A DNA stretch of 51,254 nucleotides from an uncultured Bacteroidales bacterium (GTDB lineage Bacteria; Bacteroidota; Bacteroidia; Bacteroidales; UBA932). The notes under the pieces were generated by a model that made no database searches, was not told the DNA's origin, and worked only from the letters and a program-made list of their open reading frames with translations. The stretch covers positions 1-51,254 of the forward strand of contig CASFLY010000069.1 in assembly GCA_949295645.1 (NCBI GenBank). The letters run 5' to 3'. Positions 33,719 through 42,813 of this stretch are shown piece after piece. The position numbers were made by a program, and so were the translations under genes. Positions within the stretch are counted from its first letter, which is position 1. Each line of letters begins with the position of its first letter.

Positions 33719-36589
33719 TCAGAGGGGATGGGATTCTGTTCTCACGGGGGATTCGGATGTGACTGGACGCCCTTTCTTCCTGGCCCGCTTTTCGTACCGC
33801 TCTATATACTTCCGGAGCATCTCGGCATCCTTCCGCGCCCGCTCCTGCGCCTGCCTCAGCGCCTTTCGTTTTTTCTCGCGCAGCTTTTCCGCTTTCCGGT
33901 CCGCCTTTGCCTGCTCCCTGTCGGCATCGGCCTTGTCCTTTTCGGCCCAGCGGGCCTGTTTGGCATCCGCCCTCTCCTTTTTCTTACGCTCCCTTTCCGC
34001 GACTTTCACAGCCTTCATTTCGGCCTTGGTCAGAACCCTTGAAGGATCGTTCAGAGAGGCTATCGAGTCTGCCCTGGCGATGCTGTCCGCCACTGCAATG
34101 GAGTCGGCTGCGGCTTTCAGACTGTCCTGCAGGGCGATGGAATCCGCTTTCACGGCATTCAGCGAGTCAAGCCGCGCTATCGCCAGGGAATCCCTTATCT
34201 GCTCCTGCCGCAGGGCTTCGAGCCGCTCCTTTTCCTGCTGCTCCACAGCCCGGACGTGGTTCAGGGAATCCCGGACCGCTATCTGGAGATAGATGTCGTC
34301 GATATATCCCGGGAAATAGATGTCCGTCTGCGTATATCTTGCCCTCGGCCTGGCGTTGTACTTCGTCCTTTCCGACGGTCTCAGATCCAGGGACGTCACC
34401 GCATACCGGTCTTCCGGCCGCCTTTCCGGGGTCCAGTTGAACCCTTTCAGTTTCCTGTCCTCCTCGCTCAGCTGCACGGTCGGATAGGCATCGCTCACCG
34501 CCGTGTCGAAATAGTATATCCTGTTGATATTCCCGTCCTTGAATATGGCGGAAAGCATCTTGGAGTCTTTCTTGTTTACCGTGGCCAAAGCATCGTTCTC
34601 CTCGATGTAGAAAAGGGCGGAAGCCCCTCCGAGTGCGTCGAAACGGGAAAGCTCCCCGTCTCCGGAGAAATACGCCATCATCTCGGCCCCCTTTATCTGG
34701 TCGTAATGCGCAGTGTCTTCCTGTATGTGGATGAACGCATTGGACATCAGACTGGCCTTTTCCATGGCGTTGTTGCGGATGACTACCGAGATGCTGTCCG
34801 CGTTGTACTGCTGCGTGATTTCGTTCCATATCGCCGGCTCCCTGAACAGCCTCGCGAGCGAATCCAGATCCGAGTACAGCAGCGAGTCGCATACTACCTG
34901 CATGTTCTTGCGGTAGATTTTCACGTTCCTCAGAGCCACTACAAAGCCGATTTTCGTCGTGTCCGGCGAGGCTATGGAATCGGCAGCCGCCAGCGAATCG
35001 GAAACGGCGAGCGAATCGGAAACGGCAAGGGAGTCGGAAACAAAGGTCAGTGAATCGGAGATGGCCAATGAATCCGCAGGGGACGATAATCTCAGGGTGT
35101 CCGTTCCGGACAATGTGTCCGGCGATGCGGAAGTGTCCGTTACCGCCAATGAGTCCATGGCCGCCGCAGCTGCCGCTATGGAGTCCTGACGGGCAATGGA
35201 ATCCCGTGCCGCCCTGGCAGCCTCAGCCTTCCTTGCAGCCTCTTCCGCTGCCCTTTTCTCGGCTTCCGCCCTTTCCCGGGCCGCTTTCTGCGCTATCTTG
35301 TTCGGGTCATTGGCCGCTGCCTCCTCCGCCTTTTTCGCAGCCTCTTCCGCAGCTTTCCTGCGGAATTCGGTGACCGGGTCTATGTCCAGGTTCTGTTTTC
35401 TCACAGCCGCCTCGGCGATGGTCAGGGAGTCCAGTTCGAACATCTGGCGGGTGTAGTGTATCAGCGTGTCCGCCCCGAAATAGACGGTGTCTTTCCGCGA
35501 ATCTTCTTCCGTGACCGTGATGACTGCCGGATCGCGGGTCAGCGTGACAGTGGAGAGAGTATCCACATAGTCCAGTTTCCCGGCGAGGGCATAGACATTC
35601 CTTGTCGTGTCTGTCATCTGCACGTTCCCGTACATCTGGATGTCGGAAGTGTTCCTGTTGAAATAAAGCGAGTCGCACCAGGCTTCCTGGGTGTCGGACA
35701 TCAGGTGCACGCTGTTTCTGAAAAAGAACTGTTCGCGCCCCCTGTCGTACCATCCTGCCTCGGAAGACAGCATATTCTTGTCTTTCCAGGCATTCGTTCC
35801 CGTTCCGAAAGTGGCAAGGGATGTTTCCGACTCGTATTTCAAGGTGTTGGTCTTGATAAAGATGGAATCCGTGAACATGTTGACATCCGAACGGAAGTCG
35901 AAAGTCTTTATCTTCGAATCGTAGGTGCCGTCCCGGCTTTCGATGATCTGCCCGTCCTTGTCCCGCATCGCGCCGCCGCGGAAGAATACGGCCACGCTGT
36001 CCTTGGTGTTGTAGTCTAAGAATTTGGTGCGCAGGGTGTTGTTGTCCTTGTCCTGAAGCTGCACGATATTGCCCCGGAATTCCGCAAGGTCCGTGTCGAT
36101 ATAGTACTTCATCTTCTCGCTCTGCAGTTCGGTCTGTTCCTGCACTATGCGTACGTTGCCGATGGCGTCGATGATCCTCGTGTCGACATTCCAGAGAGCG
36201 GTGTCGCAGTGAAGATAGGTGTTGTTGTGGAAAAAGACGGCCGGTCCCGTGATCTTCCTGTAGCTCATCCCGTCTATTTCAAGCAGCTGTGCGCTTTTCC
36301 CGCTCAGCAGGCGCACCAGACTGTCTTCCTGCTCCTCTTTCCGGGGGACAGGCCGGGGAGCGGGCTTTAACGTGTCTGCCAGTGACGCCTTTGTCCCTAC
36401 AGTATCGGCAGCCGCCGTGTCGCGGACCTGTAAAGCAGTCGTGTCGTGAATCTGTACAGCTGCCGGTGCGGGCACAGCCGTGTCCCGATCCTGTACGACC
36501 GTCCGGCCTGACCCGGCTGTCCGGGCATCGGGATGCCGGAAAACCACGGTCAGAAAGACCAGGAAAACCACTGTGGAAAATCTTCGCAT
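33719..36589 (-). CDS. LptA/OstA-like envelope protein with low-complexity linkers
   Basis: 956 aa. Signal peptide, then from about residue 95 an OstA/LptA-like beta-jellyroll region (HNNTYLHCDTALWNVDTRII, IIDAIGNVRIVQEQTELQSEKM) repeated several times, with a second set after residue 550 (NVKIYRKNMQVVCDSLLYSD). In between is an Ala/Glu/Lys coiled coil and a run of DSLAVSDSLA-type repeats. The C-terminal 100 residues are Lys/Arg/Glu/Ala-rich. LptA homologues carry LPS across the periplasm; this one is far longer than LptA and sits next to surA, so a role in LPS or outer-membrane assembly is reasonable. The gene begins 27 bases after the surA stop. Confidence 0.8.
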   Translation of the reverse strand: MRRFSTVVFLVFLTVVFRHPDARTAGSGRTVVQDRDTAVPAPAAVQIHDTTALQVRDTAAADTVGTKASLADTLKPAPRPVPRKEEQEDSLVRLLSGKSAQLLEIDGMSYRKITGPAVFFHNNTYLHCDTALWNVDTRIIDAIGNVRIVQEQTELQSEKMKYYIDTDLAEFRGNIVQLQDKDNNTLRTKFLDYNTKDSVAVFFRGGAMRDKDGQIIESRDGTYDSKIKTFDFRSDVNMFTDSIFIKTNTLKYESETSLATFGTGTNAWKDKNMLSSEAGWYDRGREQFFFRNSVHLMSDTQEAWCDSLYFNRNTSDIQMYGNVQMTDTTRNVYALAGKLDYVDTLSTVTLTRDPAVITVTEEDSRKDTVYFGADTLIHYTRQMFELDSLTIAEAAVRKQNLDIDPVTEFRRKAAEEAAKKAEEAAANDPNKIAQKAARERAEAEKRAAEEAARKAEAARAARDSIARQDSIAAAAAAMDSLAVTDTSASPDTLSGTDTLRLSSPADSLAISDSLTFVSDSLAVSDSLAVSDSLAAADSIASPDTTKIGFVVALRNVKIYRKNMQVVCDSLLYSDLDSLARLFREPAIWNEITQQYNADSISVVIRNNAMEKASLMSNAFIHIQEDTAHYDQIKGAEMMAYFSGDGELSRFDALGGASALFYIEENDALATVNKKDSKMLSAIFKDGNINRIYYFDTAVSDAYPTVQLSEEDRKLKGFNWTPERRPEDRYAVTSLDLRPSERTKYNARPRARYTQTDIYFPGYIDDIYLQIAVRDSLNHVRAVEQQEKERLEALRQEQIRDSLAIARLDSLNAVKADSIALQDSLKAAADSIAVADSIARADSIASLNDPSRVLTKAEMKAVKVAERERKKKERADAKQARWAEKDKADADREQAKADRKAEKLREKKRKALRQAQERARKDAEMLRKYIERYEKRARKKGRPVTSESPVRTESHPL

Positions 36590-36616
36590 AAAAATCGGGA
36601 ATATCGATCGGAAACC

Positions 36617-38005
36617 TTATTCTCCGTCAGTTCTGATTTTTTCGGCCCATCCTTCGTGTTCGAAAGAGCAGTCCTGGAAAATAGGGTCGATGACAATGTA
36701 TGTCTCGCCGATTTTCCTGCTTATGAACTCATCTATGGCTTCCATCTCCCGCTCATTCTTGGCCTGTCTCATCAGGAGGTCATAGTCTTCCGAGAACGAG
36801 GCCGTGTGTGCCGGGAGGATTCTGTCCACCCTGATTATCTTGTAGACCGTGTTGCCGGAGCGGCCTTCATTGTCTCTGGATTCGAACGGTTCCGAGATTT
36901 CGCCCTCTTTCAGATCCTTTATGGCGTTGTAGTCCTCGGGTTTGAGCTGGTCGATTTCGAAGTAGGAAGATCCGGTGTTCGGATCAGCCATCTGGCCGCC
37001 GTTTGTCCTGGTAGCCGGGTCCTGCGAATAGAAGCGTGCCGCCAGGTCGAAAGACACGGCCCCGTTCTGCAGTTCGGTCTTCAGACTGTCCAGGGTGGCA
37101 AATGCCGTTGTCCTGTCTTCTTCCGTGTATTCCGGTTTCAGCAGGATGTGACGGGCATTGAACATGTCCCCTTTCTTTTCGATGACCTCTATGATGTGGA
37201 ATCCGTCCGGGGTCTCCACGATCTGCGACACTATGCCCGGCTTCAGGGCCATGGCAGCATCCGAAAATGCCGGCCAGAACACCGATTTTGAAGCCATCCC
37301 GAGTTCTCCGCCCCTCCTGGCACTGCCGGGATCCTGTGAGTATATGCGGGCGAGGATCGAAAATTTCTCCCCGTTCATTATCCTTTCGCGGATGGCGAGA
37401 AGCCTGTCCTTGACGGCAAGGTTTGCCGCCTCGCGGTCCGGATAGATACATATCTGGCTGAGCTGGTATTTTATCGGGACTATCGGCAGGTCGAGAGAGT
37501 CCGTCGCCTCGATGTATTTCTGGACGTCGTACGGCGTCATTTCGGGTGCCGAGGATGCGACATTCATCTGCATCTGCTGCGTCAGGCTCTGGTCTTCCAG
37601 CGCCTGTCTCCACTCCTGGCGGAGCTTGTAGAGAGGCTTGTTGAAATACTGTTCCACGTTTTCGTCTCCTCCGAGCTGGGTCCTGATATTGTCGACCCTG
37701 TTCCTGAGCTCGGACTCCACCATGTCGTTGTTCACGGTCAGCGAATCCAGCCTTGCCTGCATCAGGAACAGCTTGGAGACCATCATCTGTTCGAGAAGTT
37801 CGCACCTGATGTTCCTGTCCGAGGCCATCCCCTGCGCACGCATTATCTGCACCTCTTCCTCGAGTTGCGAAATGGAAATCATTTCATTGCCGACCACTGC
37901 CACGGTCTTGTCTATGATTCCGTCGGGATAAGTCTGTGCCGATGCCGTCATCTGCATTGCAGCGACAGCTGCCGCCAAAGCCAGTATTTTCGTCAATCTG
38001 TCCAT
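36617..38005 (-). CDS. surA: SurA-like peptidylprolyl isomerase / outer-membrane protein chaperone
   Basis: 462 aa with a signal peptide. An N-terminal SurA_N-type chaperone domain (about 25-170, DKTVAVVGNEMISISQLEEE) and two parvulin (PPIC) domains, about 175-275 (YSQDPGSARRGGELGMASKS) and 285-395 (ARHILLKPEYTEEDR, FYSQDPATRTNGGQMAD). The domain order is that of SurA, which escorts beta-barrel proteins through the periplasm. It lies between the PPIase-like lipoprotein (75 bases) and the LptA-like gene, an arrangement found near guaB in other Bacteroidales as I recall it. Confidence 0.9.
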   Translation of the reverse strand: MDRLTKILALAAAVAAMQMTASAQTYPDGIIDKTVAVVGNEMISISQLEEEVQIMRAQGMASDRNIRCELLEQMMVSKLFLMQARLDSLTVNNDMVESELRNRVDNIRTQLGGDENVEQYFNKPLYKLRQEWRQALEDQSLTQQMQMNVASSAPEMTPYDVQKYIEATDSLDLPIVPIKYQLSQICIYPDREAANLAVKDRLLAIRERIMNGEKFSILARIYSQDPGSARRGGELGMASKSVFWPAFSDAAMALKPGIVSQIVETPDGFHIIEVIEKKGDMFNARHILLKPEYTEEDRTTAFATLDSLKTELQNGAVSFDLAARFYSQDPATRTNGGQMADPNTGSSYFEIDQLKPEDYNAIKDLKEGEISEPFESRDNEGRSGNTVYKIIRVDRILPAHTASFSEDYDLLMRQAKNEREMEAIDEFISRKIGETYIVIDPIFQDCSFEHEGWAEKIRTDGE

Positions 38006-38080
38006 ATCTAAACTTTTTCTGCCGGCTTCCGGTGGAAGGCCGGTCTTGCGTTATGCGGGAAACCGTTTGCCGGAATTCCG

Positions 38081-38944
38081 CTAATATATTACAAATTTTC
38101 CATTTTCGCGAGCATCTTCAAGCAAGTCCTGTTCTAAGCCGGACACTAACTTGTGGCGGCGGATGCCTATCAGGATTCCCTTGATTTCCTGACGGCAATA
38201 GTCGAGCGGAAGGACATCTCCCGTGTTCGCAAAGTCTTGGATATAAGCAATATTCACTTTTCCGTAGTCGGTGTCCCGTATCTGGATGAAAGAGTTTTTC
38301 ATCTGTGCGAGCAGGCTGCCGTAGTCTGTCCCGAAGTCCTTGGCGAGCTCGGTGACCGGCACCCATTTGTCGCCGTATCCCGTAAATTTATCGGCAAAAG
38401 TGCTGGCCAGGCTGTCCGCGAAGAAGATGTCGTCTTCACTCTTCGAAGCCATTTTTTTCTTTATGGTCTCGATGTTCGGGGAGTCGGAGGATATCCTCAT
38501 GAATTTGGCCTTCACGACAGGGACCGAGGCTATGAAGTCCTGTTTGTGGGAGTCGTAGTAGGCTTCGATTTCTTCCGTGGTGACATTCGTGTCGAGCCTT
38601 TCGTTGACATAACGCTGTTCATACCGGTATTTCAGCAAGGCCTTCCGGTATGCTTCGAGTTCCGCTGTCACATCCTTTTCCTGCTTGGACAGCTGCGCTT
38701 CGGCTATGTCCGCATAGACCAGATCGGCAGCCCAGGAGTTGATGTACTGCATCACAAGGCGCATACTGTCTTCCGGAGATGTACCCGGCGGTACCAGACG
38801 GGCCACATCGCTGTGGGTCAGCCTGTGGTGTCCGACTTTCGCGACAGCGCGGCCGTTGTCGAAACGAGAAGAAATCGCCTTACACGACATAAACATCGGC
38901 AAGGCGATCAGAATAAATGCTGCGGATATAAGGAAATGCCTCAT
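38081..38944 (-). CDS. SurA/PrsA-related periplasmic lipoprotein, PPIase-like
   Basis: 287 aa lipoprotein (MFMSC, Cys21). It starts like a SurA/PrsA N-terminal chaperone domain (GRAVAKVGHHRLTHSDVARL, then a long helix and YINSWAADLVYADIAEAQL) with EEIEAYYDSHKQDF before a C-terminal region. I do not see the GGELG-type parvulin core, so enzymatic activity is doubtful and a chaperone role is more likely. It starts 8 bases after the guaB stop, so it is in the guaB operon. Confidence 0.75.
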   Translation of the reverse strand: MRHFLISAAFILIALPMFMSCKAISSRFDNGRAVAKVGHHRLTHSDVARLVPPGTSPEDSMRLVMQYINSWAADLVYADIAEAQLSKQEKDVTAELEAYRKALLKYRYEQRYVNERLDTNVTTEEIEAYYDSHKQDFIASVPVVKAKFMRISSDSPNIETIKKKMASKSEDDIFFADSLASTFADKFTGYGDKWVPVTELAKDFGTDYGSLLAQMKNSFIQIRDTDYGKVNIAYIQDFANTGDVLPLDYCRQEIKGILIGIRRHKLVSGLEQDLLEDARENGKFVIY

Positions 38945-38952
38945 CCGCCTGT

Positions 38953-40422
38953 CTATCTTGAGTAGTTCGGAGATTCGCGGGTGATGGTGACATCGTGCGG
39001 ATGCCCTTCCACGAAGCCTGCATGCGTGATTCTGACGAATTTCGCCGACCTCAGGGTCTCTATGTTTTTCGCCCCGCAGTATCCCATACCGGCACGCAGC
39101 CCTCCCACGAGCTGGTAGACCACCTCCGAGAGCGTCCCCTTGTAAGGGACCTGTGCCACGATGCCTTCCGGCACGAGTTTCTTGACATCTTCCTCCATGT
39201 CCTGGAAGTACCTGTCCTTGGAGCCCTGCTGCATGGCTTCAAGTGAGCCCATCCCCCTGTAAGACTTGAATTTACGTCCGTTGAGGATGATGGTTTCCCC
39301 AGGGGATTCCTCGACCCCGGCGAAGAGCGAGCCTGCCATAACGGTGCTGGCTCCTGCTGCAAGGGCCTTTACGACATCGCCCGAATATCTGATGCCGCCG
39401 TCGGCAATGACAGGGATGCCCGAACCCTTTAGGGCGGACGAAGCCATCATCACGGCCGACAACTGAGGCATGCCCACGCCTGCGATGACGCGGGTCGTGC
39501 AGATGGAGCCCGGCCCTATGCCGACCTTGACGGCGCTCACGCCTGCATCCGCCAGGGCTTTCGCGCCTTCTGCCGTAGCCACGTTTCCGGCCACTATCTG
39601 TATGTCTGGAAGGGCTTCGCAGGCTTTCTTTATCACGTTGAGCACCCCTACGGAGTGGCCGTGCGCTGTGTCTACCACCACGGCATCGGCTCCGGCATGG
39701 GTCAGCATTTCGATGCGTTCGATGGTGTCGGACTTGACGCCTACCGCGGCAGCCACGAGCAGCCTGCCTTTAGAGTCCTTGGAAGCGATAGGGTTGTCCT
39801 TTATCTTCATCAGGTCCTTGTAGGTGATGAGGCCTTCGAGAGTCCCGTCCTTGTTTACGACAGGGAGTTTTTCCACCTTGTATTTTCTGAGAAGCGCGGT
39901 GGCCTCGGAGAGGCTGATGCCTGAAGGTGCCGTCACGAGGTTCTCGGAAGTCATTATCTGCGAGATGGGGAGCTTCATGTTGTCCTGAAAGCGCAGATCC
40001 CTGTTGGTGACGATGCCGATCAGGTGCATGTTGCCGTCTACCACCGGGATTCCACCGATATGATGCTGGGCCATCATTCCGAGAGCGTCCCCTACGGTAG
40101 CGTCCGGACGGATCGTGATAGGGTCGTCTATCATGCCGTTTTCAGCCCTTTTCACCTTTTTCACCTGATTCATCTGGGCTTCGATGGTCATATTCTTGTG
40201 GATCACGCCGATGCCTCCGGCCCTTGCCATAGCGATGGCCAGATCGGCCTCGGTGACAGTGTCCATGGCGGCAGACACGATCGGAGTCTGCAGCTTTATG
40301 TCCTTTGAAAACCAGGTAGTGACATCCACTTCACGCGGAAGCACCTCGGAGCGTGCCGGAATCAGCAAAACATCATCGAAGGTCAGTCCTTCGGGAATCT
40401 CGTAATTGGTAAATGTCTGCAT
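38953..40422 (-). CDS. guaB: Inosine-5'-monophosphate dehydrogenase
   Basis: 489 aa from the ATG at 40422, the standard GuaB length; the 52-codon upstream extension is repeat-derived and rejected. [19 protein letters not shown] and [20 protein letters not shown] start the barrel. Two CBS domains lie at about 95-210. The catalytic loop [12 protein letters not shown] has Cys308, and the flap phrase [12 protein letters not shown] is present. It oxidises IMP to XMP with NAD+, the first committed step of GMP synthesis. It heads the guaB/PPIase/surA/lptA-like gene set. Confidence 0.97.
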   Translation of the reverse strand: MQTFTNYEIPEGLTFDDVLLIPARSEVLPREVDVTTWFSKDIKLQTPIVSAAMDTVTEADLAIAMARAGGIGVIHKNMTIEAQMNQVKKVKRAENGMIDDPITIRPDATVGDALGMMAQHHIGGIPVVDGNMHLIGIVTNRDLRFQDNMKLPISQIMTSENLVTAPSGISLSEATALLRKYKVEKLPVVNKDGTLEGLITYKDLMKIKDNPIASKDSKGRLLVAAAVGVKSDTIERIEMLTHAGADAVVVDTAHGHSVGVLNVIKKACEALPDIQIVAGNVATAEGAKALADAGVSAVKVGIGPGSICTTRVIAGVGMPQLSAVMMASSALKGSGIPVIADGGIRYSGDVVKALAAGASTVMAGSLFAGVEESPGETIILNGRKFKSYRGMGSLEAMQQGSKDRYFQDMEEDVKKLVPEGIVAQVPYKGTLSEVVYQLVGGLRAGMGYCGAKNIETLRSAKFVRITHAGFVEGHPHDVTITRESPNYSR

Positions 40423-40440
40423 CTCGTAAATTTTAATTCG

Positions 40441-40448
40441 CAAAGATA
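40441..40448 (-). promoter_or_regulatory. -7 promoter box of guaB
   Basis: TATCTTTG on the minus strand matches TAnnTTTG, 18 bases before the ATG, giving a short leader. There is no convincing -33 TTG. Confidence 0.5.
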
Positions 40449-40469
40449 ATGAAAATTGACGGAAATGCG

Positions 40470-41588
40470 TTATTTTTTGTTTTTTTGGCTTATTCCGGTT
40501 TTGGGTGAGGGCAGATCTCTCGACTGCGCTCGAGATGACATGGCGGGGTGCAATCGGGATGACAAAGAGAACTGACAACGGGATGACAGGGAGGGCTGGT
40601 AACGGGCACCCTGGAAGGTGTCGCGTTCAAGGAGGCGGGCATCGAGGAGGCGGAGGAGCTCGAAGTTGCGGACCAGACCCCAGGGAGTCTCGTTCACGAA
40701 GCGCGGCGGGACTTCACCCGCTATGCGTTCTATGTAGAGGTCGGGGCGCAGCCTTTCGAGGATGTCTATGATGAAATCGAGGTATCCGGCCAGGGAGAAT
40801 CTTGTGAAATCTTCCGGATGTTCCGCATATTCCTTCTCCATTGCCGTGCCCTTTATGATTTGCAGCTGGTGGAACTTTACCGACCTCAGGGGCAGGGCGT
40901 TTATCGTTTCCGCACTGTCCTTCATCATTTCCTCCGTTTCCCCCGGGAGGCCGAATATAAAATGGGCTCCCGTGTCTATGCCCCTTTCCGCTGTCATTTC
41001 CACAGCCTTTTGTGCACAGTCGAAGTCATGCCCCCTGTTTATCCTCCTCAACGTCTTGTCGTTGCACGATTCGATGCCGTATTCCATCACCACGACCGGT
41101 TTTTTGAGAGGTTTCCCGCCGACGGTACGTTCCCAGCCGCTGTCAGGCAGCAACATCCCGTCTGCGATGTCCGCTATCATATCCAGTTTCCTTCCGTCGA
41201 CGCAGTCCGGCCTCGTGCCTATGACGATTCCGGCCACGGCAGGATGCGACAGAGCCTCCAAATACAGTTCCCGGAGCTTTTCCACCGGTGCATAGGTGTT
41301 CGAATAGGCCTGGAAATAGGCCAAATAATGCTCTGCCGTGCGGTATCTGCCCTTGTGGAACTCTATCCCCTCGTCCATCTGCTGCCGGAGAGTCTTCCCG
41401 GGAGTGCTGTAGCCCGGGTGGAATGCAGCATTGTCGCAATAGGTACAGCCTCCGACACCGGCAGTCCCGTCCCTGTTCGGGCAGGAGAATCCGGCATCGA
41501 GGACTATCTTCTGGAGCCGCTCTCCGTAGACTTTCCTGAAGTAGCCTACGAAACTGTTGTACCTTTTCCCTTCGGAGAAATCGAACAC
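40470..41588 (-). CDS. Radical SAM protein of the TIGR01212/YhcC family, with repeat-derived C-terminus
   Basis: 372 aa, starting at GTG (41588); a TAA lies in frame four codons upstream and no ATG is available. Cys36, Cys48 and Cys51 (CPNRDGTAGVGGCTYC) form the family's unusual CX11CX2C cluster site. Later motifs VVMEYGIESCNDKTLRRINRGHD and HFIFGLPGETEEMM are typical. The function is unknown; the fold suggests RNA or metabolite modification. Related proteins usually end near RDTFQG. Here 40 extra residues (333-372) are encoded by the dispersed repeat (for example SSRAQSRDL), so the original stop has been displaced. It follows btuG by 57 bases. Confidence 0.88.
   Translation of the reverse strand: MFDFSEGKRYNSFVGYFRKVYGERLQKIVLDAGFSCPNRDGTAGVGGCTYCDNAAFHPGYSTPGKTLRQQMDEGIEFHKGRYRTAEHYLAYFQAYSNTYAPVEKLRELYLEALSHPAVAGIVIGTRPDCVDGRKLDMIADIADGMLLPDSGWERTVGGKPLKKPVVVMEYGIESCNDKTLRRINRGHDFDCAQKAVEMTAERGIDTGAHFIFGLPGETEEMMKDSAETINALPLRSVKFHQLQIIKGTAMEKEYAEHPEDFTRFSLAGYLDFIIDILERLRPDLYIERIAGEVPPRFVNETPWGLVRNFELLRLLDARLLERDTFQGARYQPSLSSRCQFSLSSRLHPAMSSRAQSRDLPSPKTGISQKNKK
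40511..40592. repeat. Dispersed palindromic repeat copy inside the radical SAM gene's 3' end
   Basis: Core CTCGACTGCGCTCGAGATG with diverged GGGATGACA units after it. It is read as protein in the minus-strand gene that ends at 40470. Confidence 0.85.
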
Positions 41589-41645
41589 GTCCCTTTATTC
41601 TTTTTCTTCGGCAAAGGTACTGAATTTTTCCGGCCGGCGTGCGGG

Positions 41646-42809
41646 TCATTCTTCCGCATTTCCGGAGGAATCTTCGAACACCCAGACCGCCTTGCAGGGC
41701 GATACTCCGGCCGTCACGGACCAGGACAGGGAGCCGTCGGCATTGAAATAATGCACCTTTCCCGGGTTTATGTAGTCGCCGGCATCGAAAATGACGAAAT
41801 CTCCGGTCGCAGGATTTATCTCGAGTCCGTAGCATACGGACAGGTTCACGCCGGACAGGTTCAGAAAACTCTCTTCCTTATATCCCGAATCCGTGATTTT
41901 CCCGAACGCGTCGATAGAATTCCAGTTCCCGTCATAGGCGGTGGTGTGCGTGTAGACCGTGCCGTCGTAGAGGCACCAGTTGGTCAGGGACTTCCCATAG
42001 ACGGACTTCACTTCGTCCGTCCTGCGGTCATAAGAGAACACGGCCCCCGGATCAGCCCCGTAGTCTCCGCGTGCGATCACGTATTCGGTCTCTCCCGTGC
42101 ACAGTATCTTGTACAGGTTCCTGTAACCGGTGTCCACTGTCCTGTCCACCGTAAAGTCCGAGACGTCCACTACCGATATGGTCTGTTCGTAGGCAGTCTG
42201 CCCCGAGTCATCCTTGGTCAGGCCGCCGGAGTTGAGGACATAAATGAATCCGTCGTGATAGTGCAACTGCTCCGGGTCGTGTCCCACCTGTATCTTCCCT
42301 GTCACGGACCAGTCCGACATCGAGACCTTGTATAGGGTCCCTTCGTCGGCGTACGAAGTCACGTAGAGGCAGCCGTCCGCCTCGATGATGCTGCGGCACT
42401 GCGGGATTTCCACGGCCGTGATATGCTTTGCCGTGTGCGCATCCGCGACTTCGAGCAGATTCGAGCCGTTCAGCACCATTATCAGATAATCGTCAGTCAG
42501 CAGCATATCGTTTCCCGTATCGCCCAGACCGTATGCCATATCCGGGTTCTGCTTGCCGAAGTAATCCGTTATGTATCTGCCGTTTCTCAGATCGACATAG
42601 TCGAGAGTGGAGTTGTTGGCGCCCCAGCCTCCCTGATTCAGGACATAGAAACCGAGGACCTCCGACTGCACCCGGGGAATCGTCAGATAGGGTTCATCCG
42701 GGGATTCCGTTCCCACTTTGTCGCAAGAAAAAAGGAATGTTCCGGCTGCTAACATCATTGCCGTTTTCCTGATGCCCCGGAAAGGTTTTTCAGAATGGGA
42801 AAAACTCAT
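41646..42809 (-). CDS. btuG: BtuG-like surface cobalamin-binding beta-propeller lipoprotein
   Basis: 387 aa; lipobox TFLFSC with Cys29. From about residue 50 there are seven repeats of propeller-blade type (FYVLNQGGWGANNSTLDYVD, DGCLYVTSYADEGTLYKVS, FIYVLNSGGLTK), as in the YncE-like/DUF5074 family. In Bacteroides, BtuG is a lipoprotein of this kind that binds corrinoids at the cell surface and sits on BtuB. Here it starts 4 bases after the btuB stop and shares its riboswitch leader, which strongly supports the assignment. The protein's own binding residues are not something I can read. Confidence 0.85.
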   Translation of the reverse strand: MSFSHSEKPFRGIRKTAMMLAAGTFLFSCDKVGTESPDEPYLTIPRVQSEVLGFYVLNQGGWGANNSTLDYVDLRNGRYITDYFGKQNPDMAYGLGDTGNDMLLTDDYLIMVLNGSNLLEVADAHTAKHITAVEIPQCRSIIEADGCLYVTSYADEGTLYKVSMSDWSVTGKIQVGHDPEQLHYHDGFIYVLNSGGLTKDDSGQTAYEQTISVVDVSDFTVDRTVDTGYRNLYKILCTGETEYVIARGDYGADPGAVFSYDRRTDEVKSVYGKSLTNWCLYDGTVYTHTTAYDGNWNSIDAFGKITDSGYKEESFLNLSGVNLSVCYGLEINPATGDFVIFDAGDYINPGKVHYFNADGSLSWSVTAGVSPCKAVWVFEDSSGNAEE

Positions 42810-42813
42810 AATA

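Noticed and set aside
40423..40578. 52-codon extension of guaB
   Set aside because: It crosses the promoter box at 40441-40448 and the neighbouring repeat; IMP dehydrogenases start at the [10 protein letters not shown] position.
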